From Ideonella sp. (GTDB lineage Bacteria > Pseudomonadota > Gammaproteobacteria > Burkholderiales > Burkholderiaceae_C), in assembly GCA_015075165.1 (NCBI GenBank), contig JABTUY010000002.1, forward strand, positions 124,001 to 188,000: 64,000 bases of DNA, read 5' to 3'. Positions 28,055 through 36,446 of the stretch are shown here, piece after piece; the first letter of the stretch is position 1; every line of letters starts with the position of its first letter. The notes under the pieces are model-generated. The model worked only from the letters and a program-made list of their open reading frames with translations, made no database searches and was not told where the DNA came from. A program made the translations under genes and the position numbers.

Positions 28055-28219
28055 TCAGCGTGGCTGGGGGAGCGTCAGGACGTGGTCGACCGGTGCCTCG
28101 AAGAAGACCATCGGGCAGGTCCGGGCGATCGCAACCGCGACGTTCGCCCCGGTCGCGAACGGCGCACAGGCATCGGCGTCGTCGCTGCGCAAGAAATAGT
28201 CGTGTCGCGGGTGGTTCAC
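28055..28219 (-). CDS. Small hypothetical protein translationally coupled to the epimerase-like gene
   Basis: A 54-residue ORF starting at a GTG that overlaps the stop codon of the preceding gene (GTGA), which suggests coupling. The sequence begins MNHPRHDYFLRSDDADACAP and ends DHVLTLPQPR. Its composition is balanced, with third positions nearly all G or C, as expected for a real gene here; it contains two cysteines and no membrane segment. I do not recognise the family. It was identified by reading the 318-base spacer between the Bug gene and the epimerase gene, which is otherwise empty apart from the Bug promoter region. Confidence 0.5.
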   Translation of the reverse strand: MNHPRHDYFLRSDDADACAPFATGANVAVAIARTCPMVFFEAPVDHVLTLPQPR

Positions 28220-29238
28220 TTCAAAGCCGGCGCCGGGTGCGACGTGTCGGCATCGACGCGCCCGTGGCCGAGCCTGCGCAGCGACTCACGCAACGCAGCG
28301 TCCAGCGGCGTCGCCGGCAGCGGCCCCACGGTGCGCTCGAGCAGCGTGCCGTCGAGCGCGTGCGGCACGTGCCACAGGTACGACATCTCCGACACCTCGC
28401 GCCACATCGGCACCAGCCAGCGGGCCGCCTTCAGCAGCGGCCACGGGAAGCTGCCGCGGCGCAGGCCCTGCGCGGGCGCCACGCCGAGCGCCAGCGCGGC
28501 GCGTTCGATCGCGTCGAGCAGTTGGCGGCCGGTGAGCGTGTGGCCGGCGAACGGCAGATCGATGAACGCCGGCAGCTGGTGCGCGCGTGCCGCCACGGCG
28601 ACGAAGGCGTGCGCCAGATCGGGCAGGTAGGCCCACGGGTGCGGCACGTCGAGCGGGCCGGGATACACCAGCTTGCCGCGGCGCAGCGACTTGACGACCA
28701 CCAGATCGAGCCAACTGCCCGACCCGTAGCCGAAGAAGTCGCCCGCACGCAGCACCACGCAACGCTGACCCTGGCGGGCGGCGGCCTGCAGTTCGGCCTC
28801 CAGTTGCACCCGGATGCGGCCCTTGCGCGTGCTGGCGTCGTGCGGCGTGTGCGCACCGAGCACGGCCGGCATCGCGGCGCCGAAGGGGTAGACGTTGCCC
28901 GGCAGCACATAGGTAGCGCCGATGCGGCCAGCCAGCGCCAGCGACCGGCGCATGAACGACAGCGAATCCTGTTGCCAGCGGGTGTACACCGGGTTGATGG
29001 CGTCGATCACCACGCGTGCGCCGTGTGCCGCCGCGGCGAGCCCGGCGGTGTCGGCCAGATCGTTGGCGATGTGCACGGCGCCGGGCGGCAGCGCCGTCGG
29101 CTGGCGCCGCGCTTGCGCCAGCACGCGCCAGCCGGCCGCGGCGAAGGCATGCACGACGGCCGAGCCGACGCGGCCGTTGGCGCCCATCACGAGGGCGGTG
29201 CGCGCCGCCGAGGTGTCGTGCGCGGGGTCGGTGGACAT
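28216..29238 (-). CDS. NAD(P)-binding epimerase/dehydratase-like protein
   Basis: A 340-residue short-chain-dehydrogenase-like protein. The N-terminal Rossmann motif ALVMGANGRVGSAVVHAFAAA (about 15-35) is a GxxGxxG NAD(P) site. It is followed by VVIDAINPVYTRW, YVLPGNVYPFG with a tyrosine/lysine-type region, and VVLRAGDFFGYGSG, as in extended SDR/isoflavone-reductase-like enzymes. The C-terminal region around PLLKAARWLVPMWRE probably forms the substrate cap. CAGGAGCC precedes the ATG. It is divergent from a LysR regulator across 105 bases and is probably controlled by it. The substrate is unknown. Confidence 0.85.
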   Translation of the reverse strand: MSTDPAHDTSAARTALVMGANGRVGSAVVHAFAAAGWRVLAQARRQPTALPPGAVHIANDLADTAGLAAAAHGARVVIDAINPVYTRWQQDSLSFMRRSLALAGRIGATYVLPGNVYPFGAAMPAVLGAHTPHDASTRKGRIRVQLEAELQAAARQGQRCVVLRAGDFFGYGSGSWLDLVVVKSLRRGKLVYPGPLDVPHPWAYLPDLAHAFVAVAARAHQLPAFIDLPFAGHTLTGRQLLDAIERAALALGVAPAQGLRRGSFPWPLLKAARWLVPMWREVSEMSYLWHVPHALDGTLLERTVGPLPATPLDAALRESLRRLGHGRVDADTSHPAPALK

Positions 29239-29343
29239 GGGGTGGCTCCTGCAAGGCGCGACGAACGCGTCGCGGTCGCAGTGTGGGCGCGGCCAACTCA
29301 TCCAACAATTGCCGATGGCGGCATCCGAGCTATACATTTCTGT

Positions 29344-30261
29344 ATGGATCGCCGAGCCGCCCCGCCTGCCGGCTTCGACTGGGCGCTGGTGAAGAGCTTC
29401 GTGGCGGTGCTCGATGCCGGCAGCCTGATGGGCGCCGCGCGCCGGCTCGGCGCGCAGCAGCCCACGCTGAGCCGCCACATCGCCGAGCTGGAGGCGCAGC
29501 TCGGCGTGCCGCTGTTCGAGCGCACCGGCCGAGGCGTGACGCCGACAGCGGCCGCGCTGGCGATCGCCGATGCGGCACGCCGCATGGAAGACGGCGCCCT
29601 CGACCTGCACGGTGCGCTGGCGCGGCGCGCCCAGGCCACCACCGGCACGGTGCGCATCACGACGAGCCAGGTGGTGGCGAGCTTCCTGATGCCACCGGTG
29701 CTGGCCGCGCTGCAGCGGGCCGAGCCCGGCATCGCGCTCGAGCTGGTGGCCAGCGACCAGGTGTCGAACCTGCTGCGCCGCGAGGCCGATATCGCGGTGC
29801 GCATGGTGCGACCGGACCAGGCGTCGCTGGTCGCGCGCAAGCTCGGCGTGCTGCGCATCGTGGCGTGCGCGCACAAGAGCTACCTGGAGCGCGCCGGTAC
29901 GCCGCGCATGCCTGAAGACCTGCTGCACCCGCCGCAGCGCCTGATCGGCTTCGACAAGGACCGCTCGATCCTCACCGGCTTCGCGCGCGCCGGCCTGCAG
30001 GTCGGCCGCGAGCACTTCGTGCTGCGCACCGACGACCAGGTGGCGTACGGCCAGTTGATCGCCGCCGGCGCCGGCATCGGCTTCGCGGCACGCTACAACC
30101 TGCGTCACTGGCCCGGCGTGGTGCCGGTGCTGTCCGCGCTGCCGATCGAGCCGCTGCCGTGCTGGCTGGTCGTGCACCGCGAGATCCGCGGCAGTGGCGT
30201 GGTGCGACGGGTGTTCGACTTCCTGGCCGAGGCGATCGCGCACGAACTGCGCGCCGCCTGA
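29344..30261 (+). CDS. LysR-family transcriptional regulator
   Basis: A 305-residue regulator. The N-terminal winged helix is FDWALVKSFVAVLDAGSLMGAARRLGAQQPTLSRHIAELEAQLGVPLFERTGRG. A two-lobed effector domain follows (about 95-300), with RITTSQVVASFLMPPVLAALQ at its start. It is transcribed divergently from the epimerase-like gene, the usual arrangement for a LysR target. The shared spacer is 105 bases and contains no obvious T-N11-A box that I can single out. It converges on the liv/ligase operon, 27 bases away. Confidence 0.93.
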   Translation: MDRRAAPPAGFDWALVKSFVAVLDAGSLMGAARRLGAQQPTLSRHIAELEAQLGVPLFERTGRGVTPTAAALAIADAARRMEDGALDLHGALARRAQATTGTVRITTSQVVASFLMPPVLAALQRAEPGIALELVASDQVSNLLRREADIAVRMVRPDQASLVARKLGVLRIVACAHKSYLERAGTPRMPEDLLHPPQRLIGFDKDRSILTGFARAGLQVGREHFVLRTDDQVAYGQLIAAGAGIGFAARYNLRHWPGVVPVLSALPIEPLPCWLVVHREIRGSGVVRRVFDFLAEAIAHELRAA

Positions 30262-30288
30262 CGGTGCGCGGAGCACTGTGGTCGCCTA

Positions 30289-31590
30289 CTACTTGTAGCT
30301 GCGCGCGTCCTCGATCACCTTGCCGTCGTTGGGCAGGCTGCCTGGCGCGGCCAGCTCCACGTCGGCGCGCAGCTTGGTCACGTCGCGCACGCTGGCGGCG
30401 ATGGCGTCGGCCAAACCCTCGGGCCGGGTGCTCACCTCGGCCTTGAACGTCAGGCGGTCGCTGGCCATCTCACCTTCGACGATGACGCGTGCGCGCACGA
30501 TCTCGGCGTGGCGGCGCGCGATGTCGGCTACCTGGCTCGGGTGCACGAACATGCCGCGCACCTTGGCGGTCTGGTCGGCGCGACCCATCCAGCCCTTGAT
30601 GCGCTGCGCGGTGCGGCCGCTCGGGCAGGCGCCGGGCAGGATCGCCGACAGATCGCCGGTGCCGAAGCGCAGCAGCGGGTATTCGGTGTCGAGCACGCTG
30701 ATCACCACCTCGCCCACTTCGCCGTCGGGCACCGGGTCGCCGGTGCCGGGGCGCACGATCTCGAGCAGCACGCCTTCGTCGACCACCAGGCCTTCGCGTG
30801 CGCTGGTTTCGTAGGCGATCAGCCCGACGTCGGCGGTGGCGTAGGCTTGGTAACCCTCGATGCCGCGCTCGCGCAGCCAGTCGCGCAGGCTCGGCGGGAA
30901 GGCCTCTGCGCTGACCAGCGCCTTGTGCAAGCTGGCGATCGAGACGTGGGTCTCGGCCGCCTTCTCGACCAGGATCTTCAGGAAGCTCGGCGTGCCGATG
31001 TAGCCGTGCGGCCGCAGGTCGGCGATGGCCTGCAGCTGCAGCTCGGTGTTGCCGATGCCGCCGGCGAAGGTCGTGCAGCCGATCGCGTGCGCGCCGCTTT
31101 CCATCATCGCGCCGGCCGGCGTCAGGTGGTAGCTGAAGCTGCAGTGCACGAGATCACCGGCGCGGAAGCCCGCGGCCCAGAGCGCGCGCGCCATGCGGAA
31201 GGTGTCGCTGCCGCGGCCCTCGGGTTCGTAGATCGGGCCCGGTGACTGGAACACGCGGCGCGCGCCCTGTGCCGCCAGCATGCCGCGCCAGCCGATCGAC
31301 GAGCAGCCGCCCAGCGGATCCCACGCCGCCGCCGCGCGCTGCGACCGCTGACGCTCGAGCAGCTCGGATTTGTGCAGCACCGGCAGCCGGGCGAACGCCT
31401 GGCGCGTGGTGATCGCCGCGGCGTCCACTCGACCGATGCGCTCGGCGCCGGTCGGCGTGGCCTGCACGCGGCGCACCAGTGCCGGCAGCGCGGCCAGCAG
31501 GTCGCGCTCGCGTTGCGCGGGCTCGCGCGTTTCGAGCGCGTCGTACGGGGCGTCCGCCGGGCTACGGCCGGCGGCTTGGGGTGGGGGCAT
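30289..31590 (-). CDS. AMP-forming CoA ligase, PaaK-like
   Basis: A 433-residue adenylate-forming enzyme of the phenylacetate-CoA ligase type. The N-terminal half has LPVLHKSELLERQ. The middle has HLTPAGAMMESGAHAIG and GYIGTPSFLKILVEKA. The C-terminal part has LLRFGTGDLSAILPGACPSGRT and GRADQTAKVRGMFVHPSQV, the hinge and the Lys-bearing C-domain. It activates a carboxylic acid to its acyl-CoA. It closes an operon that begins with another acyl-CoA synthetase and encodes a Liv-type ABC importer, so imported aromatic or branched acid is the likely substrate (inference). Confidence 0.88.
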   Translation of the reverse strand: MPPPQAAGRSPADAPYDALETREPAQRERDLLAALPALVRRVQATPTGAERIGRVDAAAITTRQAFARLPVLHKSELLERQRSQRAAAAWDPLGGCSSIGWRGMLAAQGARRVFQSPGPIYEPEGRGSDTFRMARALWAAGFRAGDLVHCSFSYHLTPAGAMMESGAHAIGCTTFAGGIGNTELQLQAIADLRPHGYIGTPSFLKILVEKAAETHVSIASLHKALVSAEAFPPSLRDWLRERGIEGYQAYATADVGLIAYETSAREGLVVDEGVLLEIVRPGTGDPVPDGEVGEVVISVLDTEYPLLRFGTGDLSAILPGACPSGRTAQRIKGWMGRADQTAKVRGMFVHPSQVADIARRHAEIVRARVIVEGEMASDRLTFKAEVSTRPEGLADAIAASVRDVTKLRADVELAAPGSLPNDGKVIEDARSYK

Positions 31591-31601
31591 TCATCCTCCG
31601 C

Positions 31602-31898
31602 TCAATCGTCGTCGCTCCAGCGTGCGAGCCGCTTCTTCACTTCGTCGAGCAGCTTGCGCTGATCGGCGGCGCTCTCGACGCTGAAGCGATCCCACTCGGG
31701 GGTGTTGGCGAGCCGGCGCGCCAGACGCGCGGCCACGGCCGCGTCTTGAATTCCGAGCTCGATCACCGTCTTGCCACGCAGCCCGAAACCTTTGCCGCGC
31801 GGCACGAGCTTGCAGTCGCGCAGCGCGCGCTGCAGTTGCAGCAGAGCCTGCTCGGCGTTGAAGGGCGCGGGGGCAATACCCCAGTCATCGCCTGGCAT
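31602..31898 (-). CDS. Conserved hypothetical protein in the liv/ligase operon
   Basis: A 98-residue soluble, charged protein. The N-terminus is MPGDDWGIAPAPFNAEQALLQLQRALRD, followed by KGFGLRGKTVIELGIQDAAVAARLARRLAN, and the C-terminus ends in a Glu/Lys/Arg helix and DDD. It lies between the livF-like gene and the PaaK-like ligase, with only 11 bases to the latter, so it is co-transcribed. I do not recognise a family. Its retained position in the operon suggests a role in the same pathway. Confidence 0.65.
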   Translation of the reverse strand: MPGDDWGIAPAPFNAEQALLQLQRALRDCKLVPRGKGFGLRGKTVIELGIQDAAVAARLARRLANTPEWDRFSVESAADQRKLLDEVKKRLARWSDDD

Positions 31899-31936
31899 TC
31901 CATGGCTCCGCGTTGCGCGACCCAGCGTACACCGCG

Positions 31937-32008
31937 GATCCGGCTTTGCCGGGCCGCTGGTGTGGCCCCCTCGAGGGGGAGGCGACCGCGAGGTCGCTTC
32001 GGGGGTGG
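31937..32008 (-). repeat. Multi-hairpin intergenic repeat, short copy, after livF
   Basis: Contains CCGGCTTTGCCGGGCCGCTGG, shared with the copy near 60.1 kb, then a CCCCCTCGAGGGGG palindrome and the end GCTTCGGGGGTGG shared with that copy. It begins within a few bases of the livF stop codon on the minus strand. It lacks the middle hairpins of the longer copies. Confidence 0.65.
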
Positions 32009-32012
32009 GTCG

Positions 32013-32825
32013 TCATGCCAGCCACCGCTTGCGGCGCTTGTAGCTCTTGACGTCGCGGAAGCTCTTGCGGTCGCCGCCGCCCATGCCGAGGTAGAACTCC
32101 TTCACGTCCTCGTTCTCGCGCAGCTCGGCGGCGGCGCCGTCCATCACGACGCGGCCGTTCTCCAGGATGTAGCCGTAGTCGGCATAGCGCAGCGCCATGT
32201 TGGTGTTCTGCTCGGCCAGCAGGAAGGTGACACCCTCGCGCGTGTTCAGATCGCGCACGATCTCGAACACCTCTTCCACCAGCTGCGGAGCCAGGCCCAT
32301 GCTGGGTTCGTCGAGCAGCACCATCTTCGGGCTGGCCATCAAGGCGCGGCCGATCGCGCACATCTGCTGTTCGCCGCCCGAGGTGTAGGCCGCCAGGGAG
32401 GTCCGGCGCGTCTTCAGGCGCGGGAAGTAGCTGTAGACCTTGTCCAGCGTGGCGGTGATCGCGGCCTTGCCGTCCTTGCGCGTGTAGGCGCCGGTGAGCA
32501 GGTTCTCCTCGATCGTCAGGTGGGCGAAGCAGTGGCGGCCCTCCATCACCTGGATCACGCCGCGGTCGACCATCTGTGCGGTCGACAGGTTCTCGGTGCG
32601 CTCGCCGCGCAGCTCGATCGAGCCCTTGGTGACCTCGCCGCGCTCGCCCGCCAGCAGGTTGCTGACCGCGCGCAGCGTGGTCGTCTTGCCGGCGCCGTTG
32701 CCGCCGAGCAGCGCGACGATGCCGCCTTCGGTGACCTGCAACGACACGCCCTTCAGCACGAGGATCACGTGGTTGTAGATGACCTCGATGCCGTTGACAT
32801 TGAGCAGGACAGGGTTCGCGGACAT
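32013..32825 (-). CDS. livF: Branched-chain-type ABC transporter ATP-binding protein (LivF-like)
   Basis: A 270-residue ATPase. Walker A is GGNGAGKTT, the signature loop is TSGGEQQM (a variant of LSGGQ seen in this family), and Walker B is MVLLDEPSMG with the H-loop region LLAEQNTN. The C-terminal tail KSYKRRKRWLA is basic. It pairs with the LivG-like ATPase encoded at 36.4-37.2 kb to power the LivHM channel. ATG at 32825 is chosen over an upstream start (MEEVNRD) because it aligns with family N-termini. Confidence 0.92.
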   Translation of the reverse strand: MSANPVLLNVNGIEVIYNHVILVLKGVSLQVTEGGIVALLGGNGAGKTTTLRAVSNLLAGERGEVTKGSIELRGERTENLSTAQMVDRGVIQVMEGRHCFAHLTIEENLLTGAYTRKDGKAAITATLDKVYSYFPRLKTRRTSLAAYTSGGEQQMCAIGRALMASPKMVLLDEPSMGLAPQLVEEVFEIVRDLNTREGVTFLLAEQNTNMALRYADYGYILENGRVVMDGAAAELRENEDVKEFYLGMGGGDRKSFRDVKSYKRRKRWLA

Positions 32826-32966
32826 GTCTCGGTTGACCTCTTCCAAGCGCCGCAGCCGGCGCTTGGAAGAGGGCTCCTCGCGGAGCCCGGCCCCTGCTGG
32901 CGTGGTAGGGGCCCGCGCGGCGCTCGCGGCAAGGCCGCGGGTGCCGCGCGGATCACGACTGGCGGA

Positions 32967-34298
32967 TCACGATTGGCAGTCGGCCGGCGTGCGCGGCTGC
33001 AGTTTCTTGTCGGCGGCGTACTTCTCGGCCGACGCCTTGACCAGCGGCTTGATGACCGATTGGTCGGCCTCGTACCAGTCGTTGGCTACCGCCCACTTGG
33101 CGCCGTCCCAGGTCTCGATGCGGCCCCAGCCGGCGCCCACGTGGTCGGCGCACGAGGTCGACACCGGGCGCATCACGCCGCCGAAGCCGAGTGCGTCGAG
33201 CTTCTTCTGGTCGAGCGCCAGGTTCTCCAGGCCCCAGCGCACCTGCTCGCCGGTCATCACCTTGCCCTTGCCGAAGCGCTCCTGCGCGCGCTTGACGCCT
33301 TCGACACCGAGCATCGACGAGATCAGGCCGCGCATGTACAGCACCTGGCCGACCTCCTCTTTCGGGCCGGTGCCCTCGCCCTTGCCGTGCACCAGCGCGA
33401 GCACGTCCTTGACGACCTTGGAGTCGGGCTCGGGGCCGTGCTGCAGCGCGACCGCGTGGTAGCCCTTGGCGGCTGCACCGACGTCTTTCACGTCGGGCTC
33501 GGCACCCGACCACCACACGCCGTACATCTTGTCGCGCGGGTAGCCGGTGGCCACCGCCTCCTTCAGCGCGGCCGAGTTCATCACGCCCCAGCCCCACAGG
33601 AACACGTAGTCGGGCCGGTGCTGGCGGATCTGCAGCCAGGTGGACTTCTGCTCGACACCGGGGTGCGTCACCGGCAGCAACTGGAGCTCGTAGCCGTACA
33701 GCTTGGCTTCCTCCTGCAGCAGCGCGATTGGTTCCTTGCCGTAGGGGCTGTCGTGGTAGATGAGGGTGATCTTCTTGCCCTTGAGCTTGGCCGTGCCGCC
33801 TTCGCGCTTGGCGATGTGCTGCACCAGGATGTCGGCCGCGGTCCAGTAGGTGCCCAGCAGCGGGAAGTTCCACTTGAAGATCAGGCCGTCGGCCGAATCG
33901 GCACGGCCGTAGCCGGCGGTGATCAGCGGGATCTTGTCGGCCGGCACCTTCTCGGTCAGCGCGAACGTGATGCCGGTGGACAGCGGCTGGAACAGCGTGG
34001 CGCCGCCGTGCTTGCCCTTCAGGCGCTCGTAGCACTCGACGCCCTTGTCGGTGGCGTAGCCGGTTTCGCACTCCTCGAAGACGATCTTGACGCCGTTGAT
34101 GCCACCCTTGGCGTTGACCAGCTTCAGGTAGTCGACATAGCCGTTGGCGAACGGGACGCCGTTGGGCGCATAGGCACCGGTGCGATAGACCAGCGCCGGG
34201 AAGAACTGCTCCTTGGCCTGCGCCGAGGCGTCGCCGACGGCGCCGGCCAAGCCGCCAGCGAGGACCGCAGCCGTCAATGCGATGGAACCCAACTTCAT
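32967..34298 (-). CDS. ABC transporter substrate-binding protein (LivK-like, type I fold)
   Basis: A 443-residue periplasmic receptor. A signal peptide (about 1-26, ending ASAQA) is followed by the two-lobe Leu/Ile/Val-binding fold: PALVYRTGAYAPNGVPFANGYVDYLKLVNAKGG, FEECETGYATDKGVECYERLKG, PLITAGYGRADSADGLIFKWNFP and YHDSPYGKEPIALLQEEAKLYG. It is longer than LivK (about 370), as in receptors for aromatic or amide ligands. Four or more cysteines may form disulfides. It is encoded between livM and livF in the operon. Confidence 0.92.
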   Translation of the reverse strand: MKLGSIALTAAVLAGGLAGAVGDASAQAKEQFFPALVYRTGAYAPNGVPFANGYVDYLKLVNAKGGINGVKIVFEECETGYATDKGVECYERLKGKHGGATLFQPLSTGITFALTEKVPADKIPLITAGYGRADSADGLIFKWNFPLLGTYWTAADILVQHIAKREGGTAKLKGKKITLIYHDSPYGKEPIALLQEEAKLYGYELQLLPVTHPGVEQKSTWLQIRQHRPDYVFLWGWGVMNSAALKEAVATGYPRDKMYGVWWSGAEPDVKDVGAAAKGYHAVALQHGPEPDSKVVKDVLALVHGKGEGTGPKEEVGQVLYMRGLISSMLGVEGVKRAQERFGKGKVMTGEQVRWGLENLALDQKKLDALGFGGVMRPVSTSCADHVGAGWGRIETWDGAKWAVANDWYEADQSVIKPLVKASAEKYAADKKLQPRTPADCQS

Positions 34299-34341
34299 GC
34301 TTGCCTCCAGTTTGAAACGTGCACTCGACGTGCGGGAAAGG

Positions 34342-35406
34342 TCAGTGCGGGAACGGCCACAGCCGCAGCTTCTCCTTGCCGATCGACCACAACCGGGCCA
34401 GGCCGTGCGGCTCGACGATCAGGAAGAACACGATCAGGAAGCCGAACACCATCAGCGCGATATGCGCGGCCAGCGCCGTGTCGACCGGGATGTCGAACAG
34501 GTACGGCAGGTTGTCCAGGAAGATCGGCAGCACGACGATGAACGCGGCGCCGAGGAAGTTGCCCATGATCGAGCCGAGGCCGCCTATGATGATCATGAAC
34601 AGCAGCTGCAGCGAGCGGTCGATGTTGAACGCGGCGGGCTCCCACGAGCCGAGGTGCACGAAGCCCCACAGCGCGCCGGCCACGCCGACGATGAACGAGC
34701 TGACCGCGAACGCCGTCAGCTTGGCGTACACCGGGCGGATGCCGATCACCGCAGCGGCCACGTCCATGTCGCGAATGGCCATCCATTCGCGGCCGATGTG
34801 GCTGCGCACCAGGTTCTTCGCGAGCAGCGCAAACACGGCGACGAAGCCGAGGCAGAACAGGTACTTCTCGACCGGCGTGTCGACCACCCAGCCGAGCAGC
34901 TTGATCTCGCCGACCGTGACCGAGCCCGACGCAGAGTCGTTGGTGAACCACTTGATGCGCAGGAACGCCCAGTCGCAGAAGAACTGCGCGGCCAGCGTGG
35001 CCACCGCGAGATACAAGCCCTTGATGCGCAGCGACGGGATGCCGAACAGCACGCCGACCACCGTGGCGCACAGGCCGCCGAGCAGGATCGCCGCCACCAC
35101 CGGCATGCCGTCGATGCGGATCAGGAAGTTGTACGCCGCGTAGGCGCCCACCGCCATGAAACCACCGGTGCCCAGCGAGATCTGCCCGCAGTAGCCGACC
35201 AGGATGTTGAGCCCGAGCGCGGCCAGCGACAGGATCAGGAACGGGGTCAGGATGGCGCGGAACAGGTATTCGCTGGCCAGCAGCGGCACGCCGACGAACG
35301 CGAACGCCACCAGCGCGAGGATCAACAGCCGGTCTTGCGCGATCGGGAAGATCTGCTGATCCGACGCGTAGGTCGTCTTGAATTGACCGTTTTCGCGGTA
35401 GAGCAT
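34342..35406 (-). CDS. livM: Branched-chain-type ABC transporter permease (LivM-like)
   Basis: A 354-residue permease with about ten hydrophobic segments. Family signatures include LSLAALGLNILVGYCGQISLGTGGFMAVGAY (the membrane-channel core) and GREWMAIRDMDVAAAVIGI, the cytosolic EAA-like loop that meets the ATPases. The C-terminus is VEPHGLARLWSIGKEKLRLWPFPH. The N-terminal region before the first helix is longer than usual and polar. It starts 110 bases downstream of livH, and that spacer holds a terminator-like hairpin. Confidence 0.93.
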   Translation of the reverse strand: MLYRENGQFKTTYASDQQIFPIAQDRLLILALVAFAFVGVPLLASEYLFRAILTPFLILSLAALGLNILVGYCGQISLGTGGFMAVGAYAAYNFLIRIDGMPVVAAILLGGLCATVVGVLFGIPSLRIKGLYLAVATLAAQFFCDWAFLRIKWFTNDSASGSVTVGEIKLLGWVVDTPVEKYLFCLGFVAVFALLAKNLVRSHIGREWMAIRDMDVAAAVIGIRPVYAKLTAFAVSSFIVGVAGALWGFVHLGSWEPAAFNIDRSLQLLFMIIIGGLGSIMGNFLGAAFIVVLPIFLDNLPYLFDIPVDTALAAHIALMVFGFLIVFFLIVEPHGLARLWSIGKEKLRLWPFPH

Positions 35407-35495
35407 GGTTGGGTTTCTCTGCGCTCAGACGCGATCGAGGACATTTTGGCTACGGCACGCTTCGCTCAACTTGCTTCGCAAGTTAGCCTGCGCCG

Positions 35496-35538
35496 AAAAA
35501 TCATTGACCGTGTACTTCATACCCGGTCAATGATCTTT
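35496..35538 (-). terminator. Terminator/attenuator-like hairpin whose stem includes the end of livH
   Basis: On the minus strand, ATCATTGACCG (the last codons of livH) and CGGTCAATGAT form an 11-bp perfect stem, extended to about 16 pairs by AAAAG and a following TTTTT. The loop contains the stop codon. The stem is followed by a short T-run and could stop or pause transcription inside the liv operon; it is also nearly symmetrical, so it could act on the other strand. Confidence 0.6.
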
Positions 35539-36446
35539 TCCCCGAACAGCCCCTGCGGCCGCACGAGAAGCACCAGCAGCACCAGCACGTAGCCGAACCA
35601 GATCTCGATGCCGCCGCCGACATACGGCCCGACGAACACCTCCGACAGCTTCTCGCCGGTGCCGACGATCAGGCCGCCGATGATCGCGCCCGGTACCGAT
35701 GTCAGGCCGCCGAGGATCACCACCGGCAGCGCCTTCAGCGCCAGCACCGCGAGCGAGAACTGCACGCCGAGCTTGCTGCCCCAGATCATCCCGGCCACCA
35801 GCGCGACGAAGCCGGCCACGCTCCAGACGATGACCCATACGCGCGACAGCGGAATGCCGATCGACTGCGCGGCCTGGTGATCGTCGGCCACCGCGCGCAG
35901 CGCGCGGCCGGTGGGGGTGTACTGGAAGAACGCCGCCAGCGCGATCACCAGTGCGGCGGCGATCACCGCCGCGTAGAGGTCTTCCTTGCCGACCAGCACG
36001 CCGCCTTGGAACACCGATTCGAACAGGAACAGCGGATCCTTCGGCAGGCCGATGTCGATCTTGTAGATGTCGCTGCCGAACAGCGTCTGGCCGAAGCCGT
36101 CCATGAAGTAGCTGATGCCCAGCGTCGCCATCAGCAGCGTCACGCCTTCCTGGTTGACCAGCTTGCCGAGCACGAGCCGCTCGATCAGCCACGCCACCGC
36201 GATCATCAGCAGCAGCGCCGCCACGAACGCCAGCAGGTCGCCGAGGAACTTGTTGTCCAGCCGCAGCAGCGGTGGAATCCACTCGGAGAAGCGCGCCATC
36301 GCCAGCGCGGCGAACAGCACCATCGCGCCCTGCGCGAAGTTGAACACGCCCGAGGCCTTGAAGATCAGCACGAAGCCGAGCGCGACCAGCGAATACAGCA
36401 TGCCGGTCATCAGGCCGCCGATCAGGGTCTCGAGGAAGAAGCCCAT
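35517..36446 (-). CDS. livH: Branched-chain-type ABC transporter permease (LivH-like)
   Basis: A 309-residue permease with eight to nine hydrophobic segments. It starts with MGFFLETLIGGLMTGMLYSLVALGFVLIFKASGVFNFAQG, the LivH signature. The EAA-like loop ALRAVADDHQAAQSIGIPLSRV contacts the ATPases and GLTSVPGAIIGGLIVG follows. The start codon overlaps the livG stop codon by one base (TGATG), so the two are coupled. Its last codons are part of a hairpin stem. Confidence 0.94.
   Translation of the reverse strand: MGFFLETLIGGLMTGMLYSLVALGFVLIFKASGVFNFAQGAMVLFAALAMARFSEWIPPLLRLDNKFLGDLLAFVAALLLMIAVAWLIERLVLGKLVNQEGVTLLMATLGISYFMDGFGQTLFGSDIYKIDIGLPKDPLFLFESVFQGGVLVGKEDLYAAVIAAALVIALAAFFQYTPTGRALRAVADDHQAAQSIGIPLSRVWVIVWSVAGFVALVAGMIWGSKLGVQFSLAVLALKALPVVILGGLTSVPGAIIGGLIVGTGEKLSEVFVGPYVGGGIEIWFGYVLVLLVLLVRPQGLFGEKIIDRV

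Noticed and set aside
26212-30261. 1349-codon + strand open frame
   Set aside because: Only its last 305 codons encode a recognisable protein (LysR). The rest is antisense to the repeat protein, Bug and epimerase genes.
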